Below, piece after piece: positions 22,551-33,774 of a stretch of 64,000 bases of DNA; positions within the stretch are counted from its first letter, which is position 1, and each line of letters begins with the position of its first letter. Source of the DNA: Asterella californica (Eukaryota > Streptophyta > Marchantiopsida > Marchantiales > Aytoniaceae). The notes under the pieces were generated by a model. The model was not told the DNA's origin and made no database searches. It saw only the letters and a list, made by a program, of their open reading frames with translations. The stretch spans positions 1-64,000 of the forward strand of contig JAYKYS010000014.1 in the NCBI GenBank assembly GCA_036924285.1, written 5' to 3'. Made by a program: the position numbers and the translations under genes.

Positions 22551-24990
22551 CTAGAACCGGTGTCCGTCTAAGGCTATCCCGTCTATGACCACACCTTACG
22601 AACTCTAGCATTCCCAAGCCTCCACAACTCCTCGTAGACCCGATCTATCCTTTCTACGCGTCTTTGGCTATCACGTTTTTTTCTAGGTCCTCGAGGTTGA
22701 GCGCACAAAGCTCGATAATCGCTCACGCGAGTGCATCTTCCTTGGCTATAGCGACCGGAGTAAGAGCTACCGTCTCCAAGGAAAATCTGACGGTCATATC
22801 TTCACCTCTCGTGATGTTATCTTCGACGAGTCTTTCCTGACTCTCCTTCCCACACCCACCCCCTCTACTGATCCCTCACTCACTGAAACGTTTCTTGAGA
22901 CCGACGTCCATTTTTATCATATTGTGCCTGTCCCTTCCGTTGGTCTAGCTTATGTTTCGTCCGTCTCTCCCGATTTCCCTTCAGTGGGAGTTCCTCTGTC
23001 ATCTCCTACCGGTCCAGCTCCAACCCAATCCGTTGGTCTTGGATCTGTAGGAGGAGTCTCTAGCAGTCATGGCCTTGACGAAGGAATCACCAGGAGTACA
23101 CAGTCTAGTGGGAGTAGTCGTCCTCCACGTTCTCACTCCTCTAGCCATACACAATCACTTTCTCCCTGCAGAGAACTTGAGCCGCGCCATCCTTATCTTC
23201 GGTGCACATCACCACGCTCACCATGAGTTTCTGGTCCTACCCACAGCGAGTCCTCCCTTCTTCCACTGGACTTCCCAGCACTGCCTCCATTGAGACAATC
23301 AGCTCGACATTCAGTTCCTCCACAACGGAACCTAGATGAAGACTATGACCTTTCATCGCTGATCCCGAAGTCTCGAAAGAACACCAAGCGTGCATTGATG
23401 ATAACTCTCAAACTTGTGTCAATGGAACCTGTTTCTTACACAAAAGTAGTATCTTCTCCTGATGCCGATTAGTGGAGAAGAGCAATAGAGGAGGAGTTAG
23501 ATTCTCACGAATCTAACGATACTTGGAAGCTCACCGACTTGTCACATGGACGCCGGCCTATAACATGTAAGTGGACCTTTAAGTTAAAACTTAATACCGA
23601 TGGGTCCATTATTCGTTATAAGACGAGACTAGTGGCTCGTGGTTTCACCCAGATCTACGGGTTGGATTACACAGAAACTTTTTCCCATGTAGTCCGTATT
23701 CAGTCAAAACGACTCATCCTTGTCATCTCAGCGTAGTATAATCTACATGTACAAATGGATGTTAAAACTGCATTTCTAAATGAAACACTTAACGAGGAAA
23801 TATACATGAGTGTTCCGGAAGGAGTGATTACAGCAAAGCGCAATCAAGTATGCAGATTGCTTAAGACTCTCTACGGTCTTAAGCAGTCATCAAGAGAATG
23901 GTACTTGATCATCGACAAATTCTTGCTTTCTCTTGGATTTGCTAAGTCCGGTGCAGACGGAAATGTTTACTACTTGCATCAGAAACAGCACTTTGTCATC
24001 CTTGCTTTCTACGTGGATGACACTGTGATTGTTAGTAGCAGTGAGGCTCTACTATCCCATGTAAAAGAGAAATTGAGCTCACGGTTCAAAATGATTGACA
24101 TCGGTCCAGTCCATCATTGCCTTGGTATTGAAATTAACCGCGATCCATCTTCTGGCACTATCAGACTTAGTCAAACTTTGTATTTGACACAGAAACTATT
24201 TCAGTTTGGCTTACAGGACTGCAAACTTGTAAGCACCCCTCTAGTTACAGGTGAGAAACTTTTCTCGGATGACTCTCTTGTCACTGAGGATGAAAAGAAG
24301 CTATGTAATAGTTATTCTTATTAGAGTGCAGCTGGCTCTATTAATTGGGCCACAGTATGCACTCGTCCTGATTTGTCTTATCTCATGAGTGTACTCTCCC
24401 AGTTCATGAGTAGTCCTGGACCCAGACACATTGCCGCTATGAAGCGAGTTTTTTGCTACATCAAGGGAACTTTGAATTTGTACCTTGAGTATGCTCACTC
24501 ACCCCAGCCCTACTCTCTGTTCGGTTACTCCGATGCTGATTGGGAAAGACATGTAGAGACAAGACGATCCACATCAGGACATTGCTTCATTTACTCTGGA
24601 GGAGCCATCAGTTGGTCCTCTAAGAGACAAAAGTCAGTAGCCTTGTCAAGTACAGAGGCAGAATATGTAGCTCTTAGCAGAATATGTAGCTCTTAGCATG
24701 AGCTGTTCAAAGACAATCTGGTTACGTCAGCTCTTGACTGACATCGGATTGCATGACAAGGAGCCCACCGTTACATATTGTGACAACCAAAGTGCTATGG
24801 TCCTTGTCGACACTAGCAAGTTCCACGATCGTACGAAGCACATCGACATCTGATATCATTTTATCAAAAATCACGTCGTTGGAACAGTTATAGAAGTTAG
24901 ATATTGTCCTATTGAGGACATGGTTGTAGATATTCTGACAAAGAGCTTACCAGCTCCCAAGTTGGACTATCTACTACCAAAGCTAGGAAT
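22551..24990 (+). pseudogene. Copia 1 integrase tail, reverse transcriptase and RNase H
   Basis: After a degraded integrase tail and linker (22551-23470), reverse transcriptase is recognisable from 23472 (ITCKWTFKLKLNTDGSI, KTRLVARGFTQIYGLDYTE), through MDVKTAFLNETLNEEIYM at 23755, LYGLKQSSREWY, and the catalytic AFYVDDTVIV at about 24005. RNase H follows (GYSDADWERH, SVALSSTEAEY). In-frame stops occur at 23470, 23734 and 24322. A 19-bp tandem duplication (24658-24695) breaks RNase H at its conserved EAEY segment. The catalytic Asp pair is intact, so damage is in reading frame rather than active site. Confidence 0.9.
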
Positions 24991-25027
24991 GTTTTCTAGC
25001 TAAGTAATATTTTTATCCGAATTGTTA

Positions 25028-25038
25028 CTGAGTGGGAG
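25028..25038 (+). other. Polypurine tract of Copia 1
   Basis: CTGAGTGGGAG lies immediately before the 3' LTR and is the expected plus-strand primer. Confidence 0.75.
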
Positions 25039-25296
25039 TGTTAGAATACTGTACAAGTATGAAACCTCTTTTTTGTAACTAGTTCAAGTTATTAGGTGGT
25101 GACCTTTCGTAAGGTCACCAAGACCAAGATCAAGAGTATATTATCCAAGCCCAAGGCCATTGTACATTATTGAGTAATCTATTTACTTGGTTCTGTCCAC
25201 ACTTTCTTGAGGAGCTCTCTCACACTCTCATACTGTCCTTATGCCGTGACTTAGAATTTTGCATTAGCCTATTCTACCAGTAATTCATTTCCAACA
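25039..25296 (+). repeat. 3' LTR of Copia 1
   Basis: The 258-bp repeat begins TGTTAGAATACTG and ends TTTCCAACA, followed by the ACCAT duplication. Differences from the 5' LTR show that the insertion is not recent. Confidence 0.95.
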
Positions 25297-25510
25297 ACCA
25301 TGACTAGGCTACAAGTGATTATGGGCATATATGCTTCCGCACTATTAAGGTCGCTGTCAATATGACCAAGACTAGATCCACATCACAGTAGGTAGCTATA
25401 GCCACGCACTACCTACTGTGATGATGATTCCACTCCTGGCCATGTCCAGCATCAAACGAGCAAACAGGATCTAGGAGCTGAGCCGAAAGGAGGCCGATGT
25501 ATACGAACAG

Positions 25511-25754
25511 TGTTAAAGATAATGTCTAGTCTATAGTCACCTCTAAGTAGTCACATCTATAGTCATCTCTATAGTCCCTCTATAGTCACCTCTTTAGACA
25601 CATCTCTATGACTAATGACTGACTAGTGACTAACCTCTTGTCCATAGGTTAGAGTATATAACAACCCCCCTCTTGGGAGATGATGAGTCGATTGATCCCT
25701 TTTCTGATGTATCTTCTATAGTGGAGAGTATTCACTTGGTTTGGTTATTAAACA
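25511..25754 (+). repeat. 5' LTR of Copia 2
   Basis: The 244-bp repeat begins TGTTAAAGATAATG and ends TTATTAAACA. The U3 part contains about five imperfect copies of a TAGTCACCTCTA motif (25521-25600), and a TATATAAC box lies at about 25655. It differs from the 3' LTR by only a few substitutions and small indels. Confidence 0.95.
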
Positions 25755-25766
25755 TGGTATCAGAGC
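25755..25766 (+). other. Primer-binding site of Copia 2
   Basis: TGGTATCAGAGC is an exact complement of the initiator methionine tRNA 3' end and follows the LTR directly. Confidence 0.95.
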
Positions 25767-26212
25767 TTAGGCACGAGCATTAGCAAGGAGAATGACGAAC
25801 CAGAGAGTGAAAAGGACATAGAGTGAGCACACCACCTTCAACTGAAAAGTGAGAAAGAAGGCGCAAATTTCTGGTCAAACTACCTTTGACTGCATTTTTG
25901 GAGAGGAAGGAGATCGAATTAGACAAATCTGAGAGTGGATTTGGGGTTAAAAAGGCTTTGCCTGCAAAGAGCTTTCCAACGGTTCAACTTTCGACCCAAA
26001 CGGACCTCGTATAAGGAAGTTACACTTTGGAGAACCCTTGGTCAACGGATCTTTGACTGCACTTTTGAAGGCCTTAAGGATCGATTTTCGCGTTTCTGAG
26101 ATTTTTGCCGGGCTGGACAATCTTGTAGAGGAGTACACTATAGACACTACTTCCACCTCCACAACCACTTTGAGGAGTTCCAGATTTTTCCCACCTACTT
26201 TATTTTTGATCG

Positions 26213-27100
26213 ATGGCTAACGTTAGTGATAACCTACTTCATGATCATCATAAGTTCGATAGCACCAACTATCCAATATGGTGCTTCAAGGTTCAAGCCA
26301 TTTTTCAGAACTACGACTTATGGGACATAGTGTTGGGTGAGGAAGAAAGACCTATCGATTCACCAGCTGCTGTCAAAGCTTGGAACAAAAGAGATCAACA
26401 AGCACTTGCTATCATCAAGATGATCATAAAAGACTCGGAAGTTATGGATATCTTGGAGGCTAAAACCTCTAAAGATGCTTGGGATACTTTCACCAAGAAG
26501 CACGAAGGAGCTGCTCGAGGGAGGAAGAGAATGATACGCAGAAAGTTAAACACTTTGCAGATGGTTGCAGGCATCTCACTCGAAGAGCACTTCAATACTG
26601 TCAAAGGATTGCTACAACAACTGAAGAATCTGGGTGGAGGTATAGATGAGGACGACTTGATGCTTATAGTGCTCCAGAGCTTACCAGAACCGTATGAGCA
26701 CTTCGTCAAAGCAGTGGATGTCCGCAAGGAGCCAGTCTCATTTGAAGAACTGCAAACACTAGCTTTGCAAGAATCAATGAATATCGAAACCAAGTCAACT
26801 CAAGCAACTACCACAACTGATTCAGCTTTCTTCTCCAAGAGGAGAGATCCTAAACGTGCTAGACCTCAAGACTCACAACCAAAACAGAAGGAGTTTTGGG
26901 ACAACAAGAAAGGCAAATTCAACAAACGAGATTCAGAGGGCAACTCCAACAAACCTAAACCTGGGAACTGCAACTACTGTAAGAAACGTGGTCACTATGC
27001 TTATGAGTGCAGGAAGAAGGCATTTGATCACGTTCCAACACAAACAACAGAGGTAACTTCGTACAGACAACTGATCACGAAGAGAAGCTGTTCTTCACTG
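26213..27100 (+). pseudogene. Copia 2 gag
   Basis: The frame begins MANVSDNLLHDHHKF and carries the UBN2-type Copia Gag features (NYPIWCFKVQAIFQNYDLW, AWDTFTKKHEG). It ends with a basic linker and the zinc knuckle CNYCKKRGHYAYEC at about 26968-27009. The frame runs out of register with the protease near 27060-27100. The N-terminal 290 residues look undamaged. Confidence 0.92.
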
Positions 27101-27102
27101 CC

Positions 27103-27760
27103 ATGTATACAGACACACATGACCAACAATGGTGGATTGATTCTCGAGCATCAAATCATATCACCTCAAAGAAGGAGTGGTTTCAAGACTTTCATCCTCT
27201 TAATCGACCACAGATTCGACTAGGAGATGGTAAGGACTACCAAGTCCAAGGAGAAGGTAACATTCGTATTAAGCTACCTTCAGGACAGATAAGAATCATT
27301 GGAGGTGTTTGGTTTGTACCTGGTGTAGTGCATAATCTTCTGAGTGTTGGTAAACTTGCAGCAAACGGATTTCAACTGTCATTTGATGCTCAAGGATGTT
27401 CAATTCTTGACCAAGGATCTGTAGTAGCTACAAGGCTGAAGGTTGACCACTTGTATGAGTTACAAGCCTTACCCTTAGTAGCTCCAGTTCTAGCTGCTGT
27501 AACAGAGACGAGCCAATTATGGCATCTACGACTTGGACATTTACACTATCAGAGAATGCAGAAGTTGTTTCATGAGAACTTAGCACTTGGTGTTTCCAAA
27601 CTCGCCCCTGTAAACATCTCGTGTGAAGTTTGTCTCAGATCTAAACAAACTCGAAGAAGTTCTTCAAGACTACTACAACAAGGGCAACAGATATCCTTCA
27701 GCTGTTACATACAGATCTCTGTGGACCTACTGAGACCATTTCGCTTGGAGGTTCTAAGTA
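27103..27760 (+). pseudogene. Copia 2 protease and pre-integrase domain
   Basis: QQWWIDSRASNHIT matches the Copia protease motif, with the DSG triad changed to DSR. The downstream block FVPGVVHNLLSVGKLAANG and the GAG-pre-integrase zinc domain (LWHLRLGHLHYQRM...CEVCLRSKQ) follow normally. The frame shifts again near 27700-27765 at the start of the integrase core. Confidence 0.9.
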
Positions 27761-27764
27761 CTTT

Positions 27765-29215
27765 ATGCTGGTTGTTGATGACTTCTCGAGATACATTTGG
27801 GTTTTCTTTCTCTTAAGAAAGTCTGAAGCACTCTCGAATCTTCAACAGCTTGTTAACATGGTGGAAAGACAGACTGGACAGCAAGTGAAGCAGCTACGAA
27901 GTGATAGAGGAGGAGAGTTCACTTCCAAGGCAGCTGACCAATATTTCGCTGAGAAGGGGATACTGCGACAGTTGACTACAGCTTACACGCCTCAGCAAAA
28001 TGGAGTTGTAGAAAGGAAGAACAGAACTGTTGTGGAGATGGCAAGAAGTCTTCTTCTTGAGCAAGATCTTCCAAAAGAACTTTGGACTGAAGCTGTCAAT
28101 ACTGCGGTCTACCTTCTCAACAGAAGTCCAACAAATGCTGTGAACAACAAAACTCCATTCGAAGCTTTCACAGGGAAGAAACCAGACCTCTCTAACCTAC
28201 GAATTTTTGGATGTAAAGCATATGTTTCAACTCCTCGAAAATTACTCCAAAAGTTTGATGATAGATCTCAGATCTCTACATTCATAGGATATCCACCAAG
28301 AGAAAAGGGATATAGGCTATTGAGTGCTGCAAGAAAGATCATCATCAGTCGAGATGTAGTGTTTTTAGAGGTCCCTTCATCTCGAAACTCACAACACCAT
28401 CTTTCTGACCTGCCACCTCTCTCTATCCAAACACCTACTTCAGAGAACCATGAAGAAGAACCTCAAGCTCAACTAGAACCACCTCCTACATCACCCACAC
28501 AAGTTGAGGTTACTGAATCAGGTCCAACTACAGCAGATTCGCCTCTCATTCATCACACTACTCCAGATTCGAATCTTGCTACCCAACCAAGGAGACCTAT
28601 CAGAACAAGGAAGGTTCCTGCAAGGCTAGAGGATTATATTCTCATGGCTGAAGCTCAAGGAGATGGAGAAACTATTACATTCGAGGAAGCTTTCAGTAAG
28701 GATCAATGGAGACGTGCTATGCAGGAAGAATATGATGCATTACTCAAAAATGCAACCTGGAGCCTAGTTCCTCTTCCAGCAAACAGGAAAGCACTTGGCT
28801 GTAAGTGGGTTTATAAGATCAAGAGGCATGCGGATGGAACTATTGAGAGATACAAGGCTCGCCTTGTTGCAAAAGGTTATTTGCAGACTGCAGGAGAAGA
28901 TTTTCAAGAGACCTTCACACCTGTGGTAAAACTTAACTCTATCCGGGTTCTTTGTGCTCTTGCAAAACAACATGGTTGGAAGTGTTTACAAATGGATGTT
29001 AAGAATGCATTCCTTAATGGCATTCTTGAAGAAGATATCTACTTGCAGCAACCACCTGGTTTTGTTCGTCAAGGAGGTGAACAGTTAGTGTGCAAGATGC
29101 ACAAGCCATTATATGGCCTCAAACAAGCTCCAAGAGCTTGGTACACAAGAATCGACACCTTCTTGAAACGGCAAGTCTTCTCTCCTACAAGAGGTGATCC
29201 AAACTTTTATGTTTG
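27765..29215 (+). pseudogene. Copia 2 integrase and reverse transcriptase
   Basis: A single frame of 483 codons covers the integrase core (VVDDFSRYIWVFFL, QLRSDRGGEF, YTPQQNGVVERKNRTV) and the NLRIFGCKAYV block. It continues through a linker rich in Pro/Thr/Ser and the reverse transcriptase start (GCKWVYKIKRHADGTIERYK, LQMDVKNAFLNGILEEDIYL, LYGLKQAPRAWYTRI). It ends just before the catalytic YVDD, which continues in another frame at 29213. Confidence 0.93.
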
Positions 29216-30200
29216 ATTACTTCTCAAAGTATTGTGTTATTGTTACTGTACGTGGATGACCTGATAATATCCGGAAGTAATCAAGGAGGAGTAAAGAAGA
29301 TTCAGCAAGCTTTAATGCAAGAGTTTGATATGAAGGATCTAGGACTTCTCAACTTTTGTCTTGGAGTTCAGTTTCTGGAACACAACGAAATGTTATACCT
29401 CTCTCAGGCAAGATACACAGAAAGTATACTTCAAGATTTTCAGATGGAGAAGTGCAAGCCTGCGCCTACTCCTATGATTATCTCAAAGGAGTGGCAAAGT
29501 TCTTTAGTTGATGATGAGCAGGCAGATGCAACAGAGTTCAGGAAGCTGATCGGGAAGTTAATTTATCTGGCTGTCACTACAAGACCAGATATTTCGTTTG
29601 CAGTCAGCAAACTCAGTCAGAATATGGAGTCTCCCACACTATGCATATGAGGGCAGCAAAGAGAGTTTTGCGCTACCTCAGGGGAACTACCAGCTATGGG
29701 CTCAGATAAGTCACTTGGACTTGTTGGATTTACAGATGCAGATTGGACAGGTGATTCTAGAGATCGTAAATCAATGTCTGGATTCGCATTTATGCTGGGA
29801 GGAGGTGCCATCACTTGGCAGTGTAAAAAGCAGCCAACTATTGCTTTATCCTCCTCTGAAGCAGAATATCGTGACCTGTGTAATGCAGCACGAGAGGCCA
29901 TTTGACTAAGATGGATGTTGGAAGATGTAGGTGTCAACCAAGACACTCCAACAGTAATCTGGACTGATAGCATGAGTGCAATAGCATTGACGAAAAATCC
30001 AGTGCATCATGCTAGAACTAAGCATATTGAAGTGCAAGTCCACTTCATCAGGGAGAAAATAATTTGGAGGGAGGTTGTTACTCAATGGGTAACAACTGAT
30101 GACCAAACTGCTGATATATTCACCAAGCCTTTGTCTTCAGACAGGTTTCAAAAATTGAGACTTGAACTTAGTGTATATTCAGTACCACTGACATTAAGAG
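29216..30200 (+). pseudogene. Copia 2 reverse transcriptase end and RNase H
   Basis: LLLLYVDDLIISGSNQGG holds the intact catalytic YVDD. The palm and connection (LGLLNFCLGVQFLEH, TRPDISFAVSKLSQN) follow up to a frameshift at about 29625. RNase H is visible as GLVGFTDADWTGD, TIALSSSEAEY and HHARTKHIEVQVHFIREK, interrupted by a stop at about 29903. Three lesions separate the pieces. Confidence 0.9.
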
Positions 30201-30204
30201 GGGG
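30192..30204 (+). other. Polypurine tract of Copia 2
   Basis: A purine-rich run (ATTAAGAGGGGG) lies immediately before the 3' LTR. Confidence 0.8.
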
Positions 30205-30447
30205 TGTTAAAGATAATGTCTAGTCTATAGTCACCTCTAAGTAGTCACATCTATAGTCATCTCTATAGTCTCTCTATAGTCCTCTCTTTAGGCACATCTC
30301 TATGACTAATGACTGACTAGTGACTAACCTCTTGTCCATAGGTTAGAGTATATAACAACTCCCCTCTTGGGAGATGATGAGTCGACTGATCTCTTTTCTG
30401 ATGTACTTCTATAGTGGAGAGTATTCACTTGGTTTGGTTATAAAACA
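30205..30447 (+). repeat. 3' LTR of Copia 2
   Basis: The 243-bp repeat begins TGTTAAAGATAATG and ends TTATAAAACA, followed by the AACAG duplication. Near identity with the 5' LTR suggests a younger insertion than Copia 1. Confidence 0.95.
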
Positions 30448-30452
30448 AACAG

Positions 30453-31100
30453 TACTAGTACATCAGTTGAGACAGTTCATTATGTTCTCTTAGTTTCAGC
30501 ATGAGTGGAAAATCTAGACGTGCATTGATCACCATATCCATCCCCGCAACTAGCTAGCCAACTTCTCCGTGGAACTCTTCTCGTATACTCGATCGCGACT
30601 ACTTATGAACCGCACAACTTTACGTTCCCAGCCCCGATAGCGATTTCAATTTATCCAAACTGCCAAACACTTGCTGAATGTATGTACTTTCTAAGCTGGT
30701 CGAGCTCTGACAGGCACTGAAACAGAATGCACTAGTTAATTCTGGTGAAGGGCTGCATTTTGACTATATATCACAATTCTACTTTAATTATAATTGACAC
30801 GAGTCTATCACAGAGAGGGAGCCATCATTTCGCTTCGCATGCATCGCATCCTGCAGCTGAGCAGCCGCGATGGTACAAAGTTGACGTAAACCGTGGTCTA
30901 CCCAGCAATCGTACCATATACTAAAAGGATGCATTTTGCTATATAGCCCGAGCCCTCGACGACTGGAAGTGGTGATCCTGAAGAGAGAGCAAGGAAGAGA
31001 AATTGGTATCGGAGACGTGTCAAATATTGACGGGAAGCATGAACGACACGTCTCGGGCGAAATCAAACCTTTGTATTCTACAGAAGTGGAAGGTCCCTCC
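30453..31100. other. Intergenic, possible peptide-family remnant
   Basis: Nothing firm is seen. A plus-strand frame at 30936-31151 (RRLEVVILKREQGREIGIGD, then ending FSYNSTLMKIVI) runs into the conserved 3' segment of the secreted-peptide family and may be its degraded coding part. Confidence 0.3.
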
Positions 31101-31109
31101 CACTCCTCC

Positions 31110-31285
31110 AAGTTCTCTTATAACTCCACGTTGATGAAGATCGTCATATAATGTAATGTTTAACGAGCACCTGATCTAGATAACTAATTACTTTCCGTGG
31201 CCAAGCTAGCGCTTCGGCTAGCTTCCGGAAGTTAACTGGCAATAATGCATATGGTTGCAATGGCACGGGTGCGTAAACTTTGAGA
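31110..31285 (+). repeat. 3' segment of the secreted-peptide family
   Basis: The segment matches 13340-13480 in order and orientation (TATAACTCCACGT, CACCTGATCTAGATAACTAA, TTACTTTCCGTGGCCAAG, GGCACGGGTGCGTAAACTTT). It has an insertion containing the small inverted repeat GCTAGCGCTTCGGCTAGC. It is likely the end of another partial gene copy. Confidence 0.55.
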
Positions 31286-32574
31286 CCGTGTCTCGACCGC
31301 GGGAAGTTTAATGGGAAGGGAAATGGAGCCTGAGAACATAAAAGTTCGAGCTAGTTAGTCTGGGAATGCGCATACCTCAGAATTGACTACCGCTGTCATG
31401 CTGCAAAGAGTGGGGGTGGGCAATATATCGCAATTCCACAGTGCAAAGTTAAAGAATCTCTGAAATATTCGTGAGGACGCGGGCGTGAGTTACGGATTCG
31501 GAAACACTGCGGCTGAGGTACCCGCAGGAAAACGCCGCGGGCGTTTTCTTAACGGCTATTCATCGGTTTCTTCTGATTCTTTTTGCAATGGATTCTCTGT
31601 TACTATGAGTACTTATTTTTAGTGTAGAAACGAGAAAACAATCAATGGTAAAATCTTGATGGTCAATCTCAGGCGCGATCTAGAATGAGCCGCGACTGTA
31701 TACAAACTTACCGGTGACAATTTTACGTCCAGTTACCTCTCAGCCGTTGAAGAATCTTTCTTCTGAACTTTGACACCCCTAATAGGCCGCTAGTGAGTTA
31801 CATCCCATGTGACTGAAGTACGACGAACTACTTCGAATTCTTAGCTAGCAACTATCTAGAATTCAAACTGGAAGAGCATGCACGATTCAACGGACAGGTG
31901 CAAAATCCGCCACCATCCGTTACAACTCAGAAACTAAGAAAGACACAGCGAGGCCTGGCATGGAAAAGAGGGGCAAGCTCGAGAAACCTAACTATCCCTT
32001 GATACAACAAAGAAGTAGCAGTCACCATCGCCTCGCGGAACTCCGCATGCGCAGTTGTCAATCGCAAACATGCATGGTGCTCCGGGAACTACTAACCTGA
32101 CCCACATGTAGAATTCGAAGAATCTGTTATGATTGTTGCCACACACGAGGATTTCTCATCTTTGGAAGGTGTCACAATATTATTAGACTTAATTTCCACT
32201 ATGGCATTACAGATGGAGATCCTGCGTTCCGCAGATTAGCTTTGTCAACTGAATTCCGTCCCTTATACACAATTATATGAAACTAACTGTATCTGTACGA
32301 CTTTGACAGAGGATATAACATGCAGATATCGATAACCACAAAAGGAGAACACGTAAGGAGGGCTACAAGATCGACCCAAACTCGAACGAGGAACTGCTGA
32401 ATTCAAGTCGGATAGTAAAGAGCCTGATCCAAAGAGCAATACAAATATGCCTGTCCATAGAAGAAGATACGAGTTTTATCTATCGGTCCAGTGGCAGGGA
32501 TCGGAAGACTTTGGCATGGCACCACATGTACAAGAAGCTCTAAATAAAGAGAGAGTTCTTCTTCGAGTTCTTCT
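31286..32574. other. Intergenic with a hAT-like end
   Basis: No gene is visible. A GAGGTACCCGCAGGAAAACG block near 31516 resembles the one at about 2575. TGAACTTTGACACCCCTA at 31764-31784 has the form of the right end of a hAT element and is the exact inverse of the TAGGGGTGTCAAAGTTCA at about 39105. Confidence 0.35.
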
Positions 32575-32830
32575 TTGATTTGTTTTAAAAGCTTTTTCCC
32601 GTGGAGCTTTTTGCTCTTACACGGATTACACCACCCCACCCTCTCGCGAGTACCCAGGTCGCCCATGTAGACCAGGAGGTCGAAGTTCACCACCCGACAC
32701 TGGATCCCCACAAGCCAACCCCGGACACCGGGCGAAGTTGAACCCTCGACCTGGAAGTAATAAAGAGGGAGTTGAGTCATGCAATCCGCCACGTTTGTTG
32801 GTTTCCCTAATCAGCGCAAAATGAACACTC
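32575..32830 (-). repeat. SINE-like repeat, related to 7565-7820
   Basis: On the minus strand the head reads GTGGCGGATTGCATGACTCA and then a B-box-like CCAGGTCGAGGGTTCAACTTC. A GC-rich body ends in GAGCAAAAAGCTCCACGGG followed by A/T-rich sequence. The 3' part is shared with 7565-7820. A tRNA-related SINE is the best reading. The open frames through it (32403-32792 and 32626-32871, minus) are probably chance. Confidence 0.4.
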
Positions 32831-33759
32831 AATTGTAACTTTTCGATGGAATTTCTGGCTGTCAGTGACATGACATGAGAATTCGAAGCTCGAGAACTGT
32901 TTGCTGATTTTCGTCGATCGTGTCGTGTAGGTTGCAGCTAATGAATGAGTCTACTCTAGACAAGGAACTCTGAACTTATAACTGGAAATATTACTTAGAG
33001 TCCTAAGAAATATGACGTGATAATGTCTTGAAAATTCTTATAACTTTTGCTGCATACTAGGATTGAACATTTAATTTAGAAGACGAGAGTGCATCAAATA
33101 TTGGACATCATAGATATATAAACATATAACCCTGTAGTATAGAAAGTGGATGAAATACAACAACTGACTGTTGTCAGTGGACGAATTCACAGTGTTGCTA
33201 CTTAAGTGTGTAACATGAGAGGCTAGATAAATCACCGAGTCGGACACATGACATATCCCTTGTGCTCTTGCCTTCACGAGGCCCTATGAGGCTCTAAGGA
33301 AGCCTGCCGGTTCTGATCATGACCTGGATCCATCCTCTCCCTTTCGAAATTTTGGATAAGAAACGCTTTGCAATAACTGTAATGTGACTATAATCACATT
33401 TTTTCATGTCCCCAACTCAGCTATCAGGCAGGAGAGGGTAGCGCAGGAGTGTGTTAGAGGCCCTCTGCAGCGCACCGGAAGGCACTCTTCCGCTTTGCTT
33501 GCTGTACCTTCGAAATTCATCAGCTGGTCGGCTCGGACGGGCACGCACCAGGCTCTCCAGAGAGCATCTCAACCTGATCGTCTGTAAAAATAAAGCTGCC
33601 GAGCAGCAGACGATCAAGAAACAGTGCTGATGCATGTGCGTGTACTTTCAAATGCCGAGATCAGAATGTTTCGATGCAGTTTGCTGGAAGGACAACAAGA
33701 GCATTCAGCAACGCCGGTGACCGTCTTCCTTCCTCTAGTACTCAGCTTTTCTATCCTTC
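32831..33759. other. Intergenic, nothing firm
   Basis: No supported gene. A GC-richer patch at 33420-33640 has overlapping opposite-strand frames without domains and a 9-base inverted repeat (GATCGTCTG...CAGACGATC). Confidence 0.35.
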
Positions 33760-33771
33760 GCTCTGATACCA
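33760..33771 (-). other. Primer-binding site of a lost minus-strand LTR element
   Basis: GCTCTGATACCA is the exact reverse complement of TGGTATCAGAGC, the initiator-Met primer site. The sequence to its right would be the end of an LTR on the minus strand (reading TTCTCTCTCGTACTGAAATT...). No internal region is recognisable to the left, so this is a remnant. Confidence 0.5.
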
Positions 33772-33774
33772 TAT

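Larger units (their letters stand above)
19004..25296 (+). mobile_element. Copia LTR retrotransposon 1, 6.3 kb, decayed
   Basis: This is a complete Ty1/Copia element bounded by LTRs and the 5-bp target duplication ACCAT (18999-19003 and 25297-25301). Order: LTR, initiator-Met primer site, gag, protease, unrelated insert (about 20650-21930), integrase, reverse transcriptase, RNase H, polypurine tract, LTR. Several stops and frameshifts, a 76-bp tandem duplication in integrase and a 19-bp tandem duplication in RNase H make it non-autonomous. Confidence 0.95.
25511..30447 (+). mobile_element. Copia LTR retrotransposon 2, 4.9 kb
   Basis: This Ty1/Copia element has two LTRs of about 244 bp, an exact initiator-Met primer site, full gag-pol order and a perfect 5-bp duplication AACAG (25506-25510 and 30448-30452). 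It is closer to intact than Copia 1: most of integrase and reverse transcriptase lies in one frame of 483 codons. A handful of frameshifts and stops remain. Confidence 0.96.
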
